From Jeongeupia naejangsanensis (GTDB taxonomy: Bacteria; Pseudomonadota; Gammaproteobacteria; Burkholderiales; Chitinibacteraceae), in contig NZ_JAESND010000003.1 of assembly GCF_016865585.1 (NCBI RefSeq), positions 1 to 64,000 of the forward strand: a stretch of 64,000 nt of DNA. The letters are read 5' to 3'. The translations under genes and the position numbers were made by a program. Below, piece after piece: positions 1 through 8,767 of this stretch (position 1 is the first letter of the stretch; each line of letters opens with the position of its first letter). The notes beneath the pieces are model-generated. The model did no database searches. It was not told the DNA's origin and saw only the letters and a program-made list of their open reading frames with translations.

Positions 1-209
1 ACGTGATCGCCGGCGAGGAAATCCTGCTGACGGCAGGCGGCGGCTACATCCGGCTCAAGGGCGGGAACATCGAGATCCATTGTCCGGGGAAGGTGGATGT
101 GAAGGGGGCGGATCACAGCTTCAGTGGACCGGCGAATTTGAATGTCCCACTTCCGAACTATCCGATTAGTGATTTTAAGCCATCTGGCAAATTTACATTT
201 TCCGAGTAG
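1..209 (+). CDS. vgrG: VgrG C-terminal end (type VI secretion spike), 5' truncated
   Basis: This is the last 68 or so codons of a protein that begins before the window. The residues read as the repetitive beta-prism tail of VgrG (DUF2345 type), with alternating short strands such as ILLTAGGGYIRLKGGNIEIH, ending in a short polar tail. VgrG trimers form the puncturing tip of the type VI secretion apparatus and carry effectors. The stop lies 6 bp before the next start, so the effector and immunity genes behind it are probably co-transcribed. The final 25 codons become AT-rich, matching the cargo genes and suggesting that tail and cargo were exchanged as a unit. The call rests on residue pattern plus context. 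Confidence 0.8.
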   Translation, partial: VIAGEEILLTAGGGYIRLKGGNIEIHCPGKVDVKGADHSFSGPANLNVPLPNYPISDFKPSGKFTFSE

Positions 210-215
210 TGAACA

Positions 216-2381
216 ATGATTATCAGCCCGCCAATTTTAAAAACTTCTCAAGGAAGCACTCCGGACCATAAATGGCTAGAGGAGTTAATGCCGCTTTCGT
301 CCGGGGGGAACTACCCGATCTCGAATAAGCTCGCTTGGCACGGTGGCCAACATATTGCACATACTGATACCAGCGGGACTGCTGAGCCGGTTCGGGCTAT
401 CGCTGACGGCGAGGTAGTGTTTTGGCGAGATTCCAATGGTGCCGATCAAGCCCCGCTAAATTATGAAGGTAAGACAGACAATGGCTGCATCGTAATAAAA
501 CATAAGACTGAGATTGGCGAAGGGACAGAAGGATGCATCGAATACTATTCGATCTACATGCACCTTAAACAAGTATTCGTAAAGAAGAAACAAACTGTTT
601 ATCGCAAAGATAGCTTGGGTAGTGTTGGGGCGTGTAACGGTAAAAATGCCATGCATTTGGAAATAATTTGTGATGATGAAAATTTAAGAAAAATAGTGGG
701 GCGAGGTTCTGGGGAACTGGATGTCAGCAAAAATGGTCGTCGCAATATCGTCTATGGCGATATTCATTTTTACCTTCCGTCTGGGACTAGGTTTTTTAGT
801 TCTATCGCTTCAAATGAGGCTACTTCCGGTAATGGTTCTCCAATATATACTTCGACTTCTCCGCTATTCGTGATAATGCGCTTCGAACGTGGTAAATGTT
901 TGCTCCACACACGTCAAGAGGATGCCACAAGGATGGGGTTGTACATCGAAATAGGGCAAGAATTGTCTGCGGAGGACAAAGAATATGAATACAACCTTTA
1001 TGCCAAAGCCTGCAAGTTAGGTGATGCTTTTCACGTTGCACCAAGTGCCGCGTATGAATTGTTGCGCTTTGGCCGAGTTATCAATATCGAAAATGAAACA
1101 CCTATTGCTTCTGGTGCGGTGCCTCATTGGCATAGGGTCAATTATCCAGGTGGTGATGGGTGGGTTGATCTCAATGCAATGGCCGTTATGAAGTTTAGCG
1201 ACGGCGATTTTCCACACTGGTTGGGCTGGGCAACAATAGGTGATGACCCAACACCGGACAGCCAATGTAATTCACCAACACTTGAGAAGTGGATTAAAGG
1301 AATTGATGAGAAATTAACAGAAAATGCTCTATCAATTGCATTGAGAGATGAAGAGATTCAGTCTAGGCTTTCTCGTACAATATGTAAATTCCCCACGGAA
1401 TGGGAAAGAGCGCAGGTTGATACACGTTACTCTTGGTTGAAAAAGTCAAGCGATGTGTTGGTCGAGCCAATGAAGGATGAAAAATATGCTGAATTTAAGG
1501 CGTATGTAGAGGCCTTGTCATTCTGGGAGGAGGCTAAACTTGCGATTAGTAACAGCCACTGGCACTTTCATCCTCGAGAGTTCATCCGCCATCTTGGAGG
1601 TGCCGAGTGGCTTAGCGAGAAAGAATGGGAGCAATTGATTCCAAAAAATGTGATTAGAAAACCCGGATCCCACAAGTCGGAAAAAACTTCTTTTTGGGAG
1701 AGCCCTCGTGTTTCCAGTGATTTTGTTCAGCTTTACTATCCAGAGCTCAACAAGGCTATGAGGAAATTTTTTATAATGAAAAGTGCCATGAGGGCTGCAT
1801 GTTTCCTCGGAAATGCCATACAGGAAACGCAGTGGCTTAGCGCCACTAAGGAAGGAGGTGGTAGGTTTCCTGATTTGCATAAAGGTTGGTATGGAAGAGG
1901 GTTTCTTCAACTCACCAATCCGGATGGGGATATCAACAAAGGAAATAATAATTACTACAAATATTTTTCTTTCTGTGGGAGAAAAAATAAAGTTCCACCT
2001 ACTCAGGTGGAACTTAATTGGCGCGATGAGTTGGCTTCTTCTGCATTTCACGCAGCGAATAGTGCTGGGGCGTATTGGTCTTGGGATGCCGGTGTGAAGA
2101 AGAATTCAAATATATACGCGGATGAAGAAACTAGGAATGATCTGAGGTCAATTGCTACCAACAAGGGGGAGAAGTACTGGTATTACTCTAGATCATTTGC
2201 AAAATGCGCTGCATCCGTGAATTTGCCAGGGCAAATACAAAGAGATCCACCCGAGAATATGAATGGGTTGGTGGACAGGCATGTAGCATATGTGAATGCA
2301 TTAATGATTCTGCATGATTCGCCGATCTTCTCCGATGGCAATTACCCTAAAGGGTTCGAGTATAGGAGGGTGAAAATATGA
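216..2381 (+). CDS. Probable T6SS peptidoglycan-degrading effector, M23-like plus GH19/lysozyme-like
   Basis: This 721-residue protein sits directly behind vgrG. The N-terminal part (about residues 35-170) resembles an M23 endopeptidase fold, with WHGGQH, a central YSIYMHL and a terminal MHLEI. The usual HxxxD and HxH ligand patterns are altered, so this half may be inactive or structural. A middle part (about 220-390) is beta-rich and unassigned. The C-terminal part (about 500-700) looks like a chitinase-19/lysozyme domain, with probable catalytic Glu537 in NAIQETQW and the substrate-groove motif YGRGFLQLT at 559-567. No signal peptide is seen, as expected for T6SS cargo. Base composition is clearly AT-richer than downstream genes, suggesting transfer. 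Cell-wall hydrolysis in rival cells is inferred from fold resemblance and position. Confidence 0.72.
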   Translation: MIISPPILKTSQGSTPDHKWLEELMPLSSGGNYPISNKLAWHGGQHIAHTDTSGTAEPVRAIADGEVVFWRDSNGADQAPLNYEGKTDNGCIVIKHKTEIGEGTEGCIEYYSIYMHLKQVFVKKKQTVYRKDSLGSVGACNGKNAMHLEIICDDENLRKIVGRGSGELDVSKNGRRNIVYGDIHFYLPSGTRFFSSIASNEATSGNGSPIYTSTSPLFVIMRFERGKCLLHTRQEDATRMGLYIEIGQELSAEDKEYEYNLYAKACKLGDAFHVAPSAAYELLRFGRVINIENETPIASGAVPHWHRVNYPGGDGWVDLNAMAVMKFSDGDFPHWLGWATIGDDPTPDSQCNSPTLEKWIKGIDEKLTENALSIALRDEEIQSRLSRTICKFPTEWERAQVDTRYSWLKKSSDVLVEPMKDEKYAEFKAYVEALSFWEEAKLAISNSHWHFHPREFIRHLGGAEWLSEKEWEQLIPKNVIRKPGSHKSEKTSFWESPRVSSDFVQLYYPELNKAMRKFFIMKSAMRAACFLGNAIQETQWLSATKEGGGRFPDLHKGWYGRGFLQLTNPDGDINKGNNNYYKYFSFCGRKNKVPPTQVELNWRDELASSAFHAANSAGAYWSWDAGVKKNSNIYADEETRNDLRSIATNKGEKYWYYSRSFAKCAASVNLPGQIQRDPPENMNGLVDRHVAYVNALMILHDSPIFSDGNYPKGFEYRRVKI

Positions 2382-2875
2382 GTTTAATTTTTAAGTCTGC
2401 ATTGTTATTTTTCATGATGATGATTTCGGGATTATCTTACTCAAAGCAGGCGTGTGACACGATATTTGCAAATTTCAAGAATGTTGATATAAAAACTTGT
2501 GATTTGGATAAAATGGAAATTTCTGGAAAGATTGCAGGACGGAAAGTTAATGTCAAGTCATTCATTGTTGAAAAGGAAGGTGTCGCATATGAAGATTTTG
2601 ATTTGAAATTGGAGAATGGATTTATTTGGCCGTCAAACAGTGGAAGGTATATTACTGGGATAGATAGGAAATTCACCGTTCCCATAAAGAATGGGTACCT
2701 GCAAGTTATTCATTCCAACTATATTTTTGGGGATGGACAGAAGGAGTTGACAAATATTTATTATGCGTGCAGACATCCCTTGCTTAATAAGTGCGCAGAA
2801 GTTGAGGTGACTGGAGTTGTCGCAGAAAAAGAAATGGTGTCAGTTCTAGAAAAAATTTTTTCCGTGACGCAATAA
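2378..2875 (+). CDS. Candidate periplasmic immunity protein for the T6SS effector
   Basis: A 165-residue protein whose ATG overlaps the effector stop by 4 bp, implying translational coupling. It starts with a hydrophobic export signal (MSLIFKSALLFFMMMISGLS), so the mature protein should be periplasmic, where a wall-degrading effector must be neutralised. It has four cysteines after the signal region (CDTIF, TCDLD, ACRHP, KCAEV), which could form disulfides. No known domain is recognised. It shares the AT-rich composition of the effector. The immunity role is inferred from overlap, export and size; a secreted accessory protein is the alternative. Confidence 0.55.
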   Translation: MSLIFKSALLFFMMMISGLSYSKQACDTIFANFKNVDIKTCDLDKMEISGKIAGRKVNVKSFIVEKEGVAYEDFDLKLENGFIWPSNSGRYITGIDRKFTVPIKNGYLQVIHSNYIFGDGQKELTNIYYACRHPLLNKCAEVEVTGVVAEKEMVSVLEKIFSVTQ

Positions 2876-3019
2876 CAGAATTGATGTTTACCCGGGTGTG
2901 GTGGCTCATAGACTTTATGGCTCAGTCGCCTCAACTGAGGGTACTGAGTTGATAAAGATTCTGATACATGAAATACAGATATTAATCAGCGCTTTAAGAT
3001 TTTTTACGGATTTATAACG

Positions 3020-3050
3020 AAAAAGGCGACGGAAATCTCCGTCGCCTTTT
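3020..3050. terminator. Bidirectional intrinsic terminator after the T6SS cargo genes
   Basis: A perfect 9-bp stem (GGCGACGGA at 3025-3033 with TCCGTCGCC at 3038-3046) has a 4-nt loop and is flanked by AAAA and TTTT. It lies between convergent genes ending at 2875 (+) and 3056 (-), so it can stop transcription both ways. Confidence 0.88.
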
Positions 3051-3055
3051 CTTGG

Positions 3056-4447
3056 TTAGTTGGTCACTTTCGCTTCCACAGCCCTCAACGCCGTCCTCAC
3101 CCCTTCCTCCACCACCGGGTGATAGAACGGCATCTCCAGCATCTGCTCAACCGTCAGCCCCATCTGCACCGCCCAAGCCAGCGTGTGGGCGATGTTTTCG
3201 GCGCGGGGGCCGATCCATTCGGCGCCGAGGAAGCGGCCGGTCGCCTTGTCGGCGTAGACGTGCATCAGCCCGCGGTTTTTCAGCATCACGCGGCTGCGGC
3301 CCTGGTTTTCGAAGCTGACTTCGCCGGCGACGAAGCTGCCCGGTTCGAGGTCGGCGAAGCGGGCGCCGACCATGGCGATCTGCGGGTCGCTGAACACCAC
3401 ACCGATCGGTGCGCGGCGCAGACCGGGTTTGACGTCGGGGTAGCTGGCGGCGTTGCTGCCGGCGGTTTTGCCTTCGTCGGCGGCTTCGTGCAGCAGCGGC
3501 AGGATGTTGTTGGCGTCGCCGGCGATGAAGACCGGGCTGTTGCCGCACTGCAATGTCTCACGGTCGAACAGTGGTACGCCGCGCGCGTCGAGTTCGAGGC
3601 CGGTGTTTTCCAGCCCGAGGCCGGCGACGTTGGGGCTGCGGCCGGTAGCGGCAAGCACGTAGTCGAAGCGCTCGGTGACGGTTTCGCCGGCGAGGCTCAC
3701 GTAGCGGATCACCGCTTCGTCACCATCGCGCGCCATCGATTCGATCTTGGCGTCCGGGTCGAGGTAGAACTCGTTCTGGAAGGTGGTGCGGGCGTAGTCG
3801 CGGATCGCCGGATCGCTGAGCGGGCCGACGCCGCCACGCGCACCGAAAACACGGACGTCGACGCCAAGCCGGGACAGTGCCTGGCCGAGTTCGAGACCGA
3901 TCACGCCCGGGCCGAACACGGCGACGCGGCGCGGCAGCGTTTTCCAGCTGAAGACGTCGTCGTTGACGATCAGCCGGTCGCCGAAGACCTTGAACGGCTC
4001 GGGTATGCTGGGGCTGGAGCCGGTGGCGATGACGACGCGGTCGGCTTTCACCGTGGTGTGGTCATCGACCAGCAAGGTCAGGTTGTCGACAAAGCGGGCG
4101 TAGCCGCGCAGTTTGTCTTCCGCCGGGATGCCGTCGACGCTGTCGAGCACGAAGCTGACAAAGCGGTCGCGTTCGCGCCGGACCCGGTCCATTACTTCGC
4201 GGCCGTCGATGACGATGTCGCCGACGACATGCACGCCGAACGGTGCGGTGTGGCGCGCTTCGTGAGCGGCTTCGGCAGCGGCGATCAGCAGTTTGGAGGG
4301 CATGCAGCCGACGCGGGCGCAGGTGGTGCCGTAGGGGCCGCCCTCGATCAGCAGCGCGGTTTTGCCCGCGGCCCTGGCTGCACGGTAGGCGGCGAGGCCG
4401 GCGGTGCCGGCGCCGAGGATGGCAACGTCGATGGTGATCGTATTCAT
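3056..4447 (-). CDS. Dihydrolipoyl dehydrogenase-like pyridine nucleotide-disulfide oxidoreductase
   Basis: A 463-residue FAD enzyme of the class I disulfide reductase family. It shows the FAD dinucleotide motif GAGTAGL near the start, a redox-active CARVGC pair at about residues 43-48, an ATGSSP turn, a second NAD(P) motif (GPGVIGLELG) and the C-terminal catalytic HP...E (FYHPVVEEG). ATG 4447 is chosen because AAGGAAG lies just upstream; an in-frame extension to 4540 would run into an intergenic repeat. No 2-oxoacid dehydrogenase subunits are adjacent, so it stands alone. The next gene upstream on this strand is a Prx-Grx fusion, so a role as a reductase in thiol redox balance is possible but inferred. 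Mercuric or glutathione reductase relatives are less likely. Confidence 0.85.
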   Translation of the reverse strand: MNTITIDVAILGAGTAGLAAYRAARAAGKTALLIEGGPYGTTCARVGCMPSKLLIAAAEAAHEARHTAPFGVHVVGDIVIDGREVMDRVRRERDRFVSFVLDSVDGIPAEDKLRGYARFVDNLTLLVDDHTTVKADRVVIATGSSPSIPEPFKVFGDRLIVNDDVFSWKTLPRRVAVFGPGVIGLELGQALSRLGVDVRVFGARGGVGPLSDPAIRDYARTTFQNEFYLDPDAKIESMARDGDEAVIRYVSLAGETVTERFDYVLAATGRSPNVAGLGLENTGLELDARGVPLFDRETLQCGNSPVFIAGDANNILPLLHEAADEGKTAGSNAASYPDVKPGLRRAPIGVVFSDPQIAMVGARFADLEPGSFVAGEVSFENQGRSRVMLKNRGLMHVYADKATGRFLGAEWIGPRAENIAHTLAWAVQMGLTVEQMLEMPFYHPVVEEGVRTALRAVEAKVTN

Positions 4448-4470
4448 GGCGGCTTCCTTTGAACCTGCCC

Positions 4471-4594
4471 CATTCGGCGGCTGCGCCCGCGCATTCCGGT
4501 GCCGTCCGATGCTCGGAATCCTCATGGACCATGTGTCCATTCCGGTTCCTGTGCTTCGGGCGTCACCAGACTGCTTTGGCTCGCTCGCCGACTG
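4471..4594 (+). repeat. 124-bp dispersed intergenic repeat, copy 1
   Basis: This stretch aligns without gaps to 57294-57417 over 124 bp. Conserved blocks include CTCATGGACC, GTCCATTCCGG, CTGTGCTTCGGGCG, CTGCTTTGGC and GCCGACTG. The core carries a small hairpin (ATGGAC, 5-nt loop, GTCCAT). It occupies the gap between the start of the lpd-like gene and the end of the Prx-Grx gene. No ORF with plausible coding character is seen in it. Confidence 0.85.
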
Positions 4595-4676
4595 GGACTG
4601 GTTTTGTTGTTATTCGGGTCGGATAGCAATCATCGAGCCGGATGCACTGCGACAGTGCGATCGGGGCTGGTGATTG

Positions 4677-4699
4677 AAAAGGGCCGGTCAAGCCGGCCC
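4677..4699 (-). terminator. Terminator of the Prx-Grx gene
   Basis: A 7-bp stem (GGGCCGG 4681-4687 with CCGGCCC 4693-4699) has a TCAAG loop and is followed on the minus strand by TTTTC. It lies about 40 bp after the Prx-Grx stop. Confidence 0.75.
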
Positions 4700-4740
4700 T
4701 GTGTGCTGCATTCGGCCCGGCGGCGAGCCGGGCGCGGGCC

Positions 4741-5472
4741 TTACTTGACGAGGAAACGCTCGAGCTGTTCGTGGCCGCCGATCAGCTTGCCGTTGATGAA
4801 CACCTGCGGGGCGGTCATCGAGCCCGAGACGGCGCCGAGCGCCTTGCCGCGGATCTTGTTGTCCAGCGGCACGTCGACGAAGTCGTAGCCGTGTTCGGTC
4901 AGCAGGGCCTTGGCCTTGGCGCAGAACGAGCAGCCGACCTTGGAGAACACCACGACCTGATCCGGCTTCTTCGCATTCGGGTTGATGTAGTCGAGCATGG
5001 TGTCGGCGTCGGACACTTCAAACGGGTCGCCTTCCTTCTGCGGCTCGATGAACATCTTCTCGACCACGCCGTCCTTCACCAGCATCGAGTAACGCCAGCT
5101 GCGCTTGCCGAAGCCGAGGTCGCTCTTGTCGACCAGCATGCCCATGCCTTCGGTGAATTCGCCGTTGCCGTCCGGGATCATCACGATGTTCTGGGCTTCC
5201 TGATCCTTGGCCCATTCGTTCATCACGAAGGTGTCGTTGACCGAGACGCAGAGGATGGCGTCGACGCCGTTGGCCTTGAAGGCCGGGGCGAGTTCGTTGT
5301 AACGCGGCAGGTGGGTGGAGGAGCAGGTCGGGGTGAACGCACCCGGCAGCGAGAACAGCGCCACGGTCTTGCCTTTGAAAAGCTCGTCGGTGGTGACGTT
5401 CTTCCATTCATTGTTTTCGCGGACGCGGAAAGTGACGTTGGGGACGCGTTGACCTTCACGGTTTTGCAGCAT
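4741..5472 (-). CDS. Peroxiredoxin-glutaredoxin fusion protein (glutathione-dependent peroxidase)
   Basis: A 243-residue cytosolic fusion. Residues 1-165 are a Prx5-type peroxiredoxin with peroxidatic Cys50 in FTPTCSS. Residues 170-243 are a glutaredoxin with the CSFC pair Cys181/Cys184 and the TAPQVFI cis-Pro segment. Such hybrids reduce H2O2 and alkyl peroxides using glutathione without a separate glutaredoxin, as known in Neisseria and Haemophilus. Length and domain order are typical. The gene is divergent from the MscS channel gene; the spacer holds an ATCGAT-N11-ATCGAT dyad that could be a LysR-type (perhaps OxyR) site, which is inference. Confidence 0.95.
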   Translation of the reverse strand: MLQNREGQRVPNVTFRVRENNEWKNVTTDELFKGKTVALFSLPGAFTPTCSSTHLPRYNELAPAFKANGVDAILCVSVNDTFVMNEWAKDQEAQNIVMIPDGNGEFTEGMGMLVDKSDLGFGKRSWRYSMLVKDGVVEKMFIEPQKEGDPFEVSDADTMLDYINPNAKKPDQVVVFSKVGCSFCAKAKALLTEHGYDFVDVPLDNKIRGKALGAVSGSMTAPQVFINGKLIGGHEQLERFLVK

Positions 5473-5572
5473 GTCTAAACTCCTTTTATTGAGGCGGGTA
5501 GGCTGCGTCGTGCAGCGATGGGTGAAGTATCCTGACCTTGTTGCGATACGTCTAATTTAATGATTTCAACAT

Positions 5573-5595
5573 ATCGATTGCCAATTTCTATCGAT
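5573..5595. promoter_or_regulatory. Dyad ATCGAT-N11-ATCGAT between prx-grx and mscS
   Basis: Two ATCGAT hexamers are separated by 11 bp in an AT-rich patch of an otherwise GC-rich spacer. The inner 15 bp (ATTGCCAATTTCTAT, 5577-5591) fit the T-N11-A shape of LysR-family boxes and match about seven of ten fixed positions of an OxyR element. Position about 100 bp upstream of the Prx-Grx start is suitable. The assignment to OxyR is inference; no oxyR gene is in the window. Confidence 0.35.
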
Positions 5596-5683
5596 CCGTA
5601 ACCGGGTCGTGTTTGCGCTGCCGGCTTCCGCCGGCGGGCGGCCGGTGGGATCATCGGCCATCGAACACTTGCAAGGAGCGCCT

Positions 5684-7876
5684 GTGCGGGCCCGACTACT
5701 GAGCTGGCTGACCTGCCTGTGCCTGATCCTGCCCGTGCTGGCTGTGGCGGTGCCGCTCCCGCTGAAACCGGTGGCGGCGTCGGCCCCGGCGGCCTCCGGC
5801 GCTGCCGCGGCCGAGCTTGGTGCCTCGCTCGACACGGTGATCCGGACGCTGGAAAACGAATCGCAGCGGCAGGCACTGGTGGCCGAATTACGGGCACTGC
5901 GCGTGTCGGCCAGTGCCGTCGCGGCATCGGCGCCGGAAGTGGAGCAGGGTGGCATGCTGGGCTGGCTCAACTCACAAGTTGATGTGTTGAGAAACCAGTT
6001 TGACAGCGGATTCCGCCCTTTGTTGCGCTGGCGGGCGCTGATTGGCAATAGTGCCAGCGAGCTGCGCCAGCGCATTGCCGAGCAGTCCGGCGATCCGTGG
6101 CGCTTTCCGGCGGACTTCGTGCTGGCGCTGGGCATGTGGATGGCGGCGGCGCTGGCGCTCGGCTGGATCGGCCGGCACATCGGCCTGCTGCTGGGCTTGC
6201 GCGGGGTCGAGCTGCCCGCGCATCCGCGCACGCGCGAACTGATGCTGTTCATCTGGCAGCGCATTGCACCGTGGGCGCTGGCGTTTGCGTTGACGCTCTA
6301 TCTGGTCCACCTGAAGGTCACGCTCGGCGGCCTGCTGGCGATGATGCTGGCCTATGCCATCCTGGTCGGCGCGCTGTTCTCGGCACTGAGCGTGCTGCTG
6401 TTTTCACTGCGTGGCACCGGGTTGCGACGGGCAGCGGCGCGGGTGCTGATCGTGCGGAGCAGGCACTGGCAGATGCTGATCGGCATGGCACTGGCGCTGG
6501 CCGACGCCTTCAGCAATCCGACGATCAAGATCGAGTTCGGGCCGAACCTGGCCGGCCTGCTGGCCGCCATGGCCGACCTGACCACGATTGCATTGACCGC
6601 CGCGTTCGCGATCGCCTTCCGCCGGCCGATCGGTCACCTGATCCAGAACCGGCCGTACGCCCAGCGTCACGCCGGCAAGGCGCTGACCGAGACGCTGCAG
6701 TTCGTGGCTGCACTCTGGCATCTGCCGGTAGTGCTGCTGTGCGCGCTGTCGGCGTTCAAGACGCTGGCCAACGCCGGCCGGCTCGAAAACACGCTCAACA
6801 GCGCCGCGCTGAGTACGCTGCTGATGATCGGCACTTTCCTGGTCTCGACGTTCCTGCAGCGCTATTTCGCCGCCTCGCGCACCCGGCGGCACCGCCGCCG
6901 CTCGCCCTACCTGAGCCGGCTGCTGGTGTTCGGGCAGAATCTCTGCCTCGTCGGTCTCTGGCTGGTGTTCGCCGAGCTGTTCACCCGCCTGTGGGGGCTG
7001 TCGCTGCTCGACATCGGTGCACTGCGGCTGCGCGGCCGGACGCTCGACGACATCTTCGGCGGCATCGTGATGACCGTGTTGATCGCCTGGCTGCTGTGGA
7101 TCCTGCTCGATACGCTGATCGAAGAAAGCATGAACGGCGGCGGCGGGCGGCGCGGCAAGACGGCGAGCACCCGCGTACGCACCATCCTGCCGCTGTTCCG
7201 CAATGCCATCCTCGGCACGCTGCTGGTGGTGGCGGCCATCCTGTCGCTGGCCAACTTGGGCATCGACGTGACGCCGCTGATTGCCGGCGCCGGCGTCATC
7301 GGTCTGGCGGTCGGTTTCGGCGCACAGACGCTGGTCAAGGATCTGATCACCGGGCTGTTCATCCTGATCGAGGATACGATCGCCGTCGGCGACTACGTCG
7401 ACGTCGGCGGCCATGCCGGCACGGTCGAGGGGCTGACGATCCGCACCGTCAAGCTGCGCGATTCGGCCGGCGCGGTGCACGCGGTGCCGTTCAGCCAGAT
7501 CGCCAGCATCACCAACTACGCCCGCGGCTTTGCCTACGCGCTGTTCGAGATCGGCGTCACCTACGATGCGGACCTCGACAGGGTGATGAAGACGATCCGC
7601 GATGTCGGCACCGAGATGCGCAGCGAGGCGCGCTGGCGCCGCGAGCTGCTGGCGCCGATTGACGTGCTGGGGGTGGAGCGCTTCGACGCCAGCGCGGTGA
7701 TCGTCAAGGCCCGCTTCAAGACCCGGCCGCTGTCGCAATGGGAAGTCGCCCGGGCGTTCAACCTGCGGCTGAAGAAGCGCTTCGACGCACTCGGCATCGC
7801 CATGCCCTTCCCGCAGATGGACGTCCATTTCGACCCGCCGGCGGCGGCCGGCGCGGCTCAGCCGGCAGCCGATTAG
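5684..7876 (+). CDS. MscS-family mechanosensitive channel, large form
   Basis: A 730-residue inner-membrane protein. The start is GTG 5684 because AAGGAG (5673-5678) sits at correct spacing and a signal-like stretch follows (LLSWLTCLCLILPVLA). About ten hydrophobic segments follow. The conserved MscS pore and beta domain lie near residues 530-640: GVIGLAVGFGAQTLVKDLIT is the pore helix, then FILIEDTIAVGDYVDV and the RTVKLRDSAG segment, then an alpha/beta cytoplasmic end. It should release solutes at hypo-osmotic shock. The long periplasmic/TM extension resembles the YbdG/MscK-like large forms rather than minimal MscS. Confidence 0.9.
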   Translation: MRARLLSWLTCLCLILPVLAVAVPLPLKPVAASAPAASGAAAAELGASLDTVIRTLENESQRQALVAELRALRVSASAVAASAPEVEQGGMLGWLNSQVDVLRNQFDSGFRPLLRWRALIGNSASELRQRIAEQSGDPWRFPADFVLALGMWMAAALALGWIGRHIGLLLGLRGVELPAHPRTRELMLFIWQRIAPWALAFALTLYLVHLKVTLGGLLAMMLAYAILVGALFSALSVLLFSLRGTGLRRAAARVLIVRSRHWQMLIGMALALADAFSNPTIKIEFGPNLAGLLAAMADLTTIALTAAFAIAFRRPIGHLIQNRPYAQRHAGKALTETLQFVAALWHLPVVLLCALSAFKTLANAGRLENTLNSAALSTLLMIGTFLVSTFLQRYFAASRTRRHRRRSPYLSRLLVFGQNLCLVGLWLVFAELFTRLWGLSLLDIGALRLRGRTLDDIFGGIVMTVLIAWLLWILLDTLIEESMNGGGGRRGKTASTRVRTILPLFRNAILGTLLVVAAILSLANLGIDVTPLIAGAGVIGLAVGFGAQTLVKDLITGLFILIEDTIAVGDYVDVGGHAGTVEGLTIRTVKLRDSAGAVHAVPFSQIASITNYARGFAYALFEIGVTYDADLDRVMKTIRDVGTEMRSEARWRRELLAPIDVLGVERFDASAVIVKARFKTRPLSQWEVARAFNLRLKKRFDALGIAMPFPQMDVHFDPPAAAGAAQPAAD

Positions 7877-7947
7877 GGCTCGGCCCCGATATCGGTGTCA
7901 TAGCGAACGATTCACAATACGGTTTTCCAGTTTGGGCGCCGACCGTC

Positions 7948-8724
7948 ATGCCTCAAGAACTGCTGTTCCTGCTGCCACTGGCCTTCATTGCCGGGATGAT
8001 CGATGCCGCCGTCGGTGGTGGCGGGCTGATTCTGGTGCCGGGGTTGTTCACCATCCTGCCGCGCGAACTGCCGGCGATGCTGATGGGGACCAACAAGCTG
8101 GCCGCGGCAATGGGTACGTTGTCGGCGACATGGCGCTACGCCCGCCGGGTAAAGCTCGACTGGCACGTGCTGCTGCCGAGCGCGGCAGCGGCCTTCGTCG
8201 GCGCCTACTTCGGCGCACGGGCCATCCACCTGCTGCCGGCCGATTCGGTGCGGCCGATGGTCGTCGTGCTGCTGGCGGTGATGCTGGTCTACACCTGGTT
8301 CAAGCCGTCGTTCGGTGGCGAGGACGCCGGCCGGCCGCTGACGCGGCGTGACCTCTACACCGGCATGGCGATCGGTGCCGCCATCGGTTTCTATGACGGC
8401 TTCTTCGGTCCCGGCACCGGCTCCTTCCTGATCTTCCTGTTCGTGCGCTGCTTCCATTTCGACTTCGTCCGCGCTTCGGCGTCGGCCAAGGTCGTCAATC
8501 TGGCGACCAACTTCGCCTCGCTGGCGTTCTTCATCCCGGCCAAGCTGGTGCTGTTCGGCTATGCGATCCCGATGGCGATCGCCAATATCGCCGGTGCGCA
8601 GGTCGGCAGCCTGCTGGCGCTCAAGGGTGGCAACACCTGGATTCGTCGGCTGTTCCTGACGCTGGCGCTGGTGCTGCTCGCCAAGCTGAGCTGGGACATG
8701 CTCAGGCCCGTGCTGTCGTCATGA
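7948..8724 (+). CDS. TSUP (TauE/SafE) family membrane transporter, first copy
   Basis: A 258-residue protein with about eight membrane segments. The TSUP signatures are visible in both halves: FIAGMIDAAVGGGGLILVPG near the N-terminus and AAIGFYDGFFGPGTGSFLIF in the middle. The family exports or imports sulfur compounds and organic anions such as sulfite or sulfoacetate; the substrate here is unknown. ATG 7948 is chosen because translation further upstream would overlap the MscS coding region. It is the first of a tight run of four genes. Confidence 0.9.
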   Translation: MPQELLFLLPLAFIAGMIDAAVGGGGLILVPGLFTILPRELPAMLMGTNKLAAAMGTLSATWRYARRVKLDWHVLLPSAAAAFVGAYFGARAIHLLPADSVRPMVVVLLAVMLVYTWFKPSFGGEDAGRPLTRRDLYTGMAIGAAIGFYDGFFGPGTGSFLIFLFVRCFHFDFVRASASAKVVNLATNFASLAFFIPAKLVLFGYAIPMAIANIAGAQVGSLLALKGGNTWIRRLFLTLALVLLAKLSWDMLRPVLSS

Positions 8725-8767
8725 ACCGTTAGCGCGTGCTCCCGTCGCGCCCGGTACAATGGGCCGG

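Noticed and set aside
3119-4462. A 447-codon open frame on the plus strand.
   Set aside because: It is antisense to the well-supported dihydrolipoyl dehydrogenase-like gene and has the low-complexity residues (Ala, Gly, Asp, Arg) typical of GC-rich shadow frames.
7905-7917. GCGAACGATTCAC occurs here and at about 37279-37291.
   Set aside because: A 13-base match with unrelated flanks is best explained by chance.
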